A model generated the notes under the pieces. That model saw only the letters and a list, made by a program, of their open reading frames with translations. It made no database searches and was not told the DNA's origin. Source: Petunia secreta (Eukaryota; Streptophyta; Magnoliopsida; Solanales; Solanaceae). From it: 64,000 bases of DNA. Location: contig JARKIP010000194.1 in the NCBI GenBank assembly GCA_029990175.1, positions 496,001 through 560,000 on the forward strand, read 5' to 3'. The translations under genes and the position numbers were made by a program. This document shows, piece by piece, positions 58,035 to 64,000 of the stretch; within the stretch, counting starts at the first letter, position 1, and each line of letters begins with the position of its first letter.

Positions 58035-59533
58035 AAGGAGGGGGGGGGGGGTAGGTTAATGGTTGGGTGTTGGGATATGTTCATCTCAATAAAGATGAGG
58101 TGTAAGAATTTTGGAGTTAGATTACAATTGTACTTTGTTTTATGCCTTGTCTTTCTGTTTATGTGTCAGATTTGTTGTTTAGGTTCTGCAGGGGATTGGG
58201 CAAATTCTTAGGTATCTTGCTTTTCTTGGTTATTGATGTGCATAAGCTTTAGTTTTTTTAAAAAAAATCCTGTTTTTACTTCTTCTTGAGCTGATGTGAG
58301 TCATTTCTGGATGTACAAAGGTTGAATATGAAATTGGGACCATCTTGCTTTGTATTATTTGAGAATATTTCATGCTTTATCTTCTTGTATACGAGTAGTA
58401 GTTTGTTTATTGTATAGACTCTTCCTATGTATATATTCTTTCCCCCTCTCCCTTTTCAATTTGTTTTCGTGGAAAACCGGGTTATGATTTTCATTTTAAT
58501 GACATATATCTTTCAAGAACAATTTAAGAATATTACAGAAAAAAATGATAAATTTTATCTTGATGTTTTAAAGTGATAAATATTATGAATTTACAACTAA
58601 AAAGATCGGAGGGAGTATTTTTTTCCCTTAGTATATATTCCCCTCCATCCTTTCAATTTGTTGGTATACTGAGTTATGATTTTCATTTGGGTGTCTCGTT
58701 GAAAATAGGATTCAACGTTTCCTTAGTCTTTGAAGAGTTGGTAACGAAATTAGGGGAAGCTTTTATTATGTGTACTTTGGAGTTATCGTTAGGTAGACCG
58801 AATTTAACCAAATCTATAGGGGCATAGGTGGTAGTTGATGTGAAGGTAGCATTAAATAGTCAAGACTAGTAAGAAAAGAAAAATTGCAACTGTTGTTACT
58901 TCTGGTTCAATTTCAGTACCAAGGTCTGGATGAATTGTAACATAAAAACAAATTGAGAAATGGAGTGGACCTTTGGGGAGAAGAAAGGTAACAAAAACCC
59001 AGAGTTGTCTCTGTTTAGGTTTGTAAAAGACTTGGAAACCCAATGAGTACTGCAGCAACTATGAAAGAAAATACTTGTAGCCGATATACCAAAGCAATAA
59101 TTAATTTGATAGGAGTATTTGATTAATTAACTACATCAATCATCATATATTTATCGTAAATTTGACTTGGTTTGATGCTTTAATCGCTTAGAACAAACAA
59201 TGTACTGCACAATGATGCCTCTCGTTACCTTGTTATATTTGATGATTCACTAATCAATCTATTATTATTAGGTCTACCTATAGTTGCATTTAATTACTAT
59301 TTTAGCGCGCATTATTTCTTGTCAGTTCCATCAACCACCTGGCCCAACAGATAGTTCCAGTAGAACCGTGAATAATGATAGTATAGTTCGAGCAAAACTT
59401 AGTTATGATCCAGGTGTGCTTTTTGTCTTTGATTACACAATTCCCACCTCAACATTTCTAAGCATACAACTGTTACTCAAACAAAAAAATACCTAGCATG
59501 TCATAATTAATTTTCAATTATTAAGAGTGTCTA

Positions 59534-59755
59534 TCTTCAGAAGATCCAGTGATGTGAGCATATCATAGCAAGGAATATGCACTGCTTGCCAAAAGAAGAG
59601 CATGGGACACCTTATCACTTCAATAAATTTTTCCTCATTGTCTTCAACACAGATACATTTCCCTCTGTCGGAAACTCGGAATGGAGGTCATGGACATGAC
59701 CAATTCATGAACAAGTGTAGCAAAAGTCACAACTCTTGATCATTCAGGTTTTAAT
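59534..59755. repeat. Direct duplication, copy A (partner 60343-60585)
   Basis: It runs from ATCTTCAGAAGATCCAGTGA to the CATTCAGGTTTTAA region and recurs about 810 bp downstream at close to 88% identity by eye. On the minus strand this copy has a short open stretch (FIEVIRCPMLFFWQAVHIPC), but it is not extended by clear exons. Confidence 0.8.
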
Positions 59756-60342
59756 ACAGCCGCCCACAAGGTAGATGGCTTTACATATTGCATGAATTTG
59801 GTGCACACATTATTAATTTTAAGTGGCCCGCGAGGAGATTTCCTGGTCTTGCAGTACTACTTCCACAATCCTTGAAGTCCTACTTGGTCTCCTCATCATT
59901 TATTCTCCACTTGTTTGACATGCAAATCTGTTACGCGTATTCACCAGTAACCTAACTATTCTTCTTAATCCCGTATAAAGCCGCAGTTGCTTTTTGTCTT
60001 GGCTGGTCAAAAAGGATTGCGTCAACAAATAGATTGGTCATTAATTAACTTATCTAAAGGTTACTTCAGTTAGAAATGCGTTCAGTCAAAGAGTAGATAA
60101 GTTATAAATAAGTGGTCTTAGCCTGATATATACAATTTCTATCAAGTTTATTATAGTACTATCTGTTTTCTTAGTACTATTATTAATTAGAATCAAACAA
60201 ACCTAGTGTAAAAAATTTCGTTACTATGTATATCTAACATATCAAATAAGAAAGACTAAAAAGATATTTAACTCAATCAGCCCGACTTGTAGATGAATTG
60301 ACTAAAATTACCTCAATCGAATGAGTCATATTTTTGCATGTC

Positions 60343-60585
60343 AATCTTCAGAAGATCCAGTGATGTGAACGGATCATAGCAAGAAATATGCCCTGCTTGC
60401 CAAAAGAAGAGCATACCTCAAACTTAAGCATGGGACACCTTATCTCTTTAATAAATTTTTGCTCATCGCGTTCAACATAGATACATTCCTCTGTCGGAAA
60501 TTCGGAATGGAGGTCATGGAGATGACTAATTCATGAACATGAAAGTGCAATGAAAGTTTCAACTTCTCATCATTCGGATGTTAAA
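60343..60585. repeat. Direct duplication, copy B (partner 59534-59755)
   Basis: Second copy of the block. It has an extra insertion of roughly 18 bases (around ACCTCAAACTTAAGCAT) and several indels, so any shared minus-strand frame is broken here. Confidence 0.8.
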
Positions 60586-60689
60586 TATAGTCGTACTATG
60601 TAAGGAAATACTGTATCAATTATGTTTTTCACCGGTATGAAAAAAAAATGGTTATTGTAAGATTACAGAGAAAGAAAATAGAGAAAGCA

Positions 60690-61420
60690 AAAAAAAAAAA
60701 AAAAAAAAAAAAACACAAAAATTTGGGGAGACATGAATATTATTCGAAAAGGCAAAAAGAAAAAAAAGTTGTATTGGGTAAAAATCGACCCGCGATGATT
60801 CGCCTCGGTCATGCAAATCAATATCGACCGAACACATATCAGCAAGCCGGAAACCGAAGCAAATGAATGGATCGCCGAAGCCAGGCACCGAAGTCGCCAC
60901 CGAAGGCAAGCCGTAAGCTGAGCTTCGGTTGACAGCCACCTCGGTCAAGCAGCAGGGCATTGCCACCGGGTCATTATTTCGAGCCTTGCTGAATCCTCTC
61001 GGCTCAAGCGGCTTTGCAGCCCACTTCTTCAGCCCACTACCTTGCCCATTAACTCCACTCATAAGTGCTCCAGACGTAGGTTGGCCATGAACAAGTAGTG
61101 GAGAACGTGGGATAACACCTTGTATCTATAAATAACACTTCATTTTACATTGTACGGATTCAGAAATTGATACTGAAACTCTGCCCAAATTTGTACTCAC
61201 AATCATATATTGAAATCAAGTTATTTTTCTGCATTTACATCTATTTCGTGCATTTATTCAACTTTGATACGAAGATCTGCTTATATTCGAATCCAAATTC
61301 GATTTGTAATCCTAAAACTGATTTAGGCCCATACAAAGATAAAAGGGAGGGAGGGGGGAGAGGAGGACAAAAAAGAAAGAAAGAGTGAAATCGGAGGAGA
61401 ACAATAATAAAGAATGACAA
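60690..61420 (+). mobile_element. Possible LTR fragment with TATA box
   Basis: A GC-richer stretch with repeated CCGAAG/CACCGAAG words leads to TATAAATA at 61127-61134 and then ACTTCATTTTACATTGTACG, a layout like the U3/R part of plant LTR retrotransposons. No second LTR, primer-binding site or pol sequence was found. A solo LTR is possible, but the ends are not defined. Confidence 0.3.
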
Positions 61421-61579
61421 AAAAAATGACAAAAAGAAATAATAAAAGATATGGGGATAGAGACGGGCTTAAGTTCCTTGTTTTATGCCTCAAAATAGAA
61501 AACTAATTAGTATTAATTTAATAAGAAAGTCCTTGCAAATAAGATGAGATTTATGTGTATTTTTGTTGGACTTTAAAAA

Positions 61580-61695
61580 ATTTAGTTCAAAAGTCCCAGT
61601 AAATTATTGAAATTTTGCTAAATATAAAGTCCCAGTATGATATACCGGGACTTTGAACATTTTATTTCAAAAGTCCTAGTAAAACGTATTGGGAT
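61580..61695. repeat. Small palindromic module related to the 16.9/62.1-kb repeats
   Basis: AAGTCCCAGTATGATATACC followed by GGGACTT forms a near-perfect hairpin, flanked by further AAAAGTCCCAGTAAA and AAAAGTCCTAGTAAA words. The CCCAGTA word links it to the larger blocks at 16864 and 62140. Confidence 0.6.
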
Positions 61696-62139
61696 TTCAA
61701 TTATAAAATTTACAAATGATTTATGGTGATTCGAGGCCAAATTTCTTATGTGAATATTCAAGATTTTTAAAGATTTGTGGTTGATATTCCGGAGATCCAA
61801 TCCAAACGGATCACCATAAGTCTTGTTGTGCAAGTTTTTGCACAAAATAGACAAATCTAGCTCTGCTGTTACAGTTTTAACTTTCATTAGAAAAATCTAA
61901 CAATTTTAGGCCACCGTCTATTCGGAAAAGTCATAGCAACCGCCAGATGAGAAACTCCTGGCAACTGTCAGAGGGAAATTCTTGAAAATCACCAGGGCTT
62001 GCTAATGGAAATATTTGACGATCACCAAGAACCCTCTTACGGGGCCACATTAGTAAGACTTTTCTCATGAGGTCAAATCTGTGACTGCACGCCAGAATTG
62101 TTCTATTTCTGTAAATCACCCCTTCCGCATAAAATCGGA

Positions 62140-62655
62140 AAATTTTGATGCGTAGTCATTTTTGGACGCACTCAAAGAGTTTTATCCACCGTTTCAAAAT
62201 TCATTGAGAAATAGCTAAAAATTCGCGTGCACACTTACGCTCCATTAGTTTGGAAAAACACCCCAGACTAGTCCATAACAAAATACTGGGGCTTTGTTTT
62301 TGTTATGAGACTGAAGCTTTATACAAAGTCACATAACAAAATAATCCATAACAAAATAATGGGACCTTGAACTAACATGTTCAAAGGTCCCATTATTTTG
62401 TTATGAGACTTTATATATAAAGCTTCAGTCCCATAACAAAATGCTGGGTTGTGAACAAGTTTTTTTCAAAGCCTTAGTATTTTGTTATGGGACTGAAACT
62501 TTATACAAATTTCATAACAAAAAAAAATGAAAGCCCCAGTATTTTATACTGGGGTTAGTTTACTGAAGCTTCCCAGTGTAAATACTGGTACTTGTCCGGA
62601 TGTGGCTATTTCTCAGCAAATTTGTTTTTGACGGCTACAAATCAATTAACGCGCG
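62140..62655. repeat. Self-complementary modular repeat block, copy 2 (partner 16864-17476)
   Basis: Same orientation and same flanking ends as copy 1: TAGTCATTTTTGGACG at the left and AATTAACGCG at the right. CCATAACAAAATA and TATTTTGTTATGG modules alternate inside, and CCCCAGTATTTTATACTGGGG near 62535-62555 is a perfect hairpin. About 100 bp shorter than copy 1 through loss of internal modules. Confidence 0.75.
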
Positions 62656-63910
62656 CCAAACAGGCCCTTACGCAAAATTTTTACTCATAAATCTTTGATT
62701 CTTATGAAACGGGAAACAGCTCAAACAGCATGCATTAACGGAAAATTTTAGGAATTTTTTCGTAAGTACCTAATTTGTAAAAGATACTTACATTTATTAC
62801 CATTTAGATAGGGTACCAAAACTAAAATTTAAATATACTTGATATTTTCTTATCCTATCCATCTCCTAACAAACTTTTTCCAAGCATAATAAAAGATTCC
62901 TTAATTATATGAGTTAACTCCTAATTTTTTTTTTGGCCAAACCATATCAATTAATTATGAATATGATTTTCGTGTGAGGTGGCTTTACGGAGGGGTGGCT
63001 TTGTGTAATTGAATTTTGGGTAGAATTGAAAGTGGTAACGGGTGTAATCATTTCTTCCTAATGGTGCAACTATGTAAAGACCCTTCCTTTGGTTGCTGGT
63101 CTTGCAAAAGCTCCCCACAGCGGAAAGTTTATATAGTCGCAACATTATTCCAAATAATACCTGCGAGTCCTGCCAGATCACCTTGAAACAATTGATCACC
63201 TGTTCACCCACTGCCGACTTGATGAAGATATCTGGAGTTTCTTTAATACAATCCCTCAAGATTTGTAAATTATTTATAATTATTTTCTACTCCTATAATT
63301 TAGCATATTTATTTAGTTAAGATTATATTTTTATCTGACATAACATATATATAAAATATATTGATATATATGGTATATAATTCCTTTCTAGGGAAGAAGC
63401 AGAATGATACAAATATTTGAAATAAACACTCATTAGCCTATTTAATAAAAAATAGTTGGTGAATGTGTAGAAAATTTGGGGAATAAATTAAGGCAGCCAA
63501 GTTTTTGGAGGAAAATTATTAAGAGTTTAACTAATATGTACCGATAATATAATTTTTTTTTATACCGTCAGATAATTTAAAATAAATTACAAGTAAGAAT
63601 AAGAGTAAAAGTGATAATGAGAGTAAAATCTTCAAAATGTTGAAAAGTGGGACACGATAAATTTTCTATCAGTACGTAGGATGCGGTGAGAATAACTTTT
63701 ACAGATGGCTTTATGTAGATTTTCCAAAATTTTAGGTAAAACTTTGCATGTACCACTTTCAAATTCCAAATCTCTCTAGAACTTTGTGGCTATGCTAATT
63801 AATACTTCTCCCCACCACCTCAACAAACAACACCGCCCCCTCTACTGTTTGCCTTACGGACGTTTGAAAGACATACAGCTGCTTGGTTAGGAGCAATAAG
63901 TAGAACTTGC

Positions 63911-63973
63911 GTATGGTCCTTGCCTACCATATATATGAAGTGCATGGTCCTTGCCCACCATATGTATGAAGAG
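63911..63973. repeat. Two-copy 31-bp tandem repeat
   Basis: The unit starting with RTATGGTCCTTGCC-type sequence and running through ACCATATATATGAAG is repeated once, with three base differences. It lies 30 bp from the window end and may continue a promoter or spacer of a gene outside. Confidence 0.8.
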
Positions 63974-64000
63974 TGTATAAGCATGTGTAACTAACATTTA

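Larger units (their letters stand above)
58035..64000. other. Right-end repeat-rich region without a supported gene
   Basis: After the MASS 3' UTR (with a G11 run near 58037) I find no convincing gene. The stretch holds a duplicated 220-bp block, a poly-A run at 60691-60712, an LTR-like segment with a TATA box, a self-complementary repeat region at 61.6-62.7 kb and a 31-bp tandem repeat at the end. Short open frames look accidental. Confidence 0.55.

Noticed and set aside
60648..61062. Frames around the poly-A run at 60.7 kb as a gene
   Set aside because: The long Phe or Lys runs come from the homopolymer; the remainder looks like LTR-type sequence and has no conserved domain.
63093..63320. 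Possible reverse-transcriptase zinc-binding fragment (ESCQITLKQLITCSPTADL)
   Set aside because: The short match to an endonuclease or reverse-transcriptase tail is suggestive (SLYSRNIIPNNTCESC resembles LINE zinc-binding regions), but it is too short and lacks further LINE sequence to call.

Overview
This window is plant nuclear DNA, almost certainly from the nightshade family (Solanaceae). The genes are intron-rich with GT/AG junctions and the spacers are AT-rich. The repeats are of solanaceous type: SINE and LINE tails ending in (TTG)n, Stowaway MITEs with CTCCCTCCGT ends and TA target duplications, and a hAT element with a perfect 8-bp target duplication. The resistance gene is of the solanaceous R1-like CNL type. 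All gene models below were built by hand from splice signals and reading phase; no transcript or database support was available.

Layout: (1) 1-7852, plus strand: the main part of a PH-RCC1-FYVE (PRAF) gene whose first exon is not seen. (2) 10159-13862, minus strand: a complete eight-exon EB1 microtubule plus-end protein gene. (3) 13.9-17.6 kb: a repeat-rich spacer with MITEs, a LINE 3' end and a self-complementary repeat block. (4) 17685-24065, plus strand: a twelve-exon UTP5/WDR43-type nucleolar WD40 gene. (5) 25.7-29.1 kb: two divergently oriented, related LEA-like genes. (6) 30156-32048: a gene for a protein with three CCCH zinc fingers. (7) 33031-35636: a PHD-finger gene of the MS1/MMD1 group. 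(8) 35.45-44.8 kb: a broken tandem duplication. Its left copy carries a truncated 3' exon of an Asp/Glu-racemase-family gene, and its right copy carries a broken 3' end of the PHD gene followed by the complete racemase-family gene (43382-45811). A CC-NB-ARC-LRR resistance gene (38.4-41.3 kb, minus) and a Stowaway MITE lie between the copies. (9) 47394-48471, minus strand: an unrecognised small membrane protein. (10) 50241-51353: an intronless F-box/kelch-like gene. (11) 51.4-57.6 kb: mostly MITEs and a hAT element. (12) 57669-58034: a small MASS-type MAP-kinase-substrate gene. (13) 58-64 kb: no convincing gene, but several duplicated and self-complementary repeats and an LTR-like promoter segment.

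Most genes are ordinary housekeeping or developmental genes: membrane traffic, microtubules, ribosome biogenesis, desiccation protection, anther/meiosis-type PHD regulation and stomatal MAPK signalling. They do not form one pathway. Some neighbour pairs (RCC1-FYVE with EB1; racemase, Utp12-domain and MASS genes) recall neighbour pairs I remember from Arabidopsis, which suggests old conserved gene order. The accessory interest lies in the segmental duplication around the NLR gene, the unusually well preserved truncated racemase exon, and the modular hairpin-forming repeats at 16.9-17.5 kb and 61.6-62.7 kb. I found no CRISPR array, rRNA gene or convincing tRNA gene.
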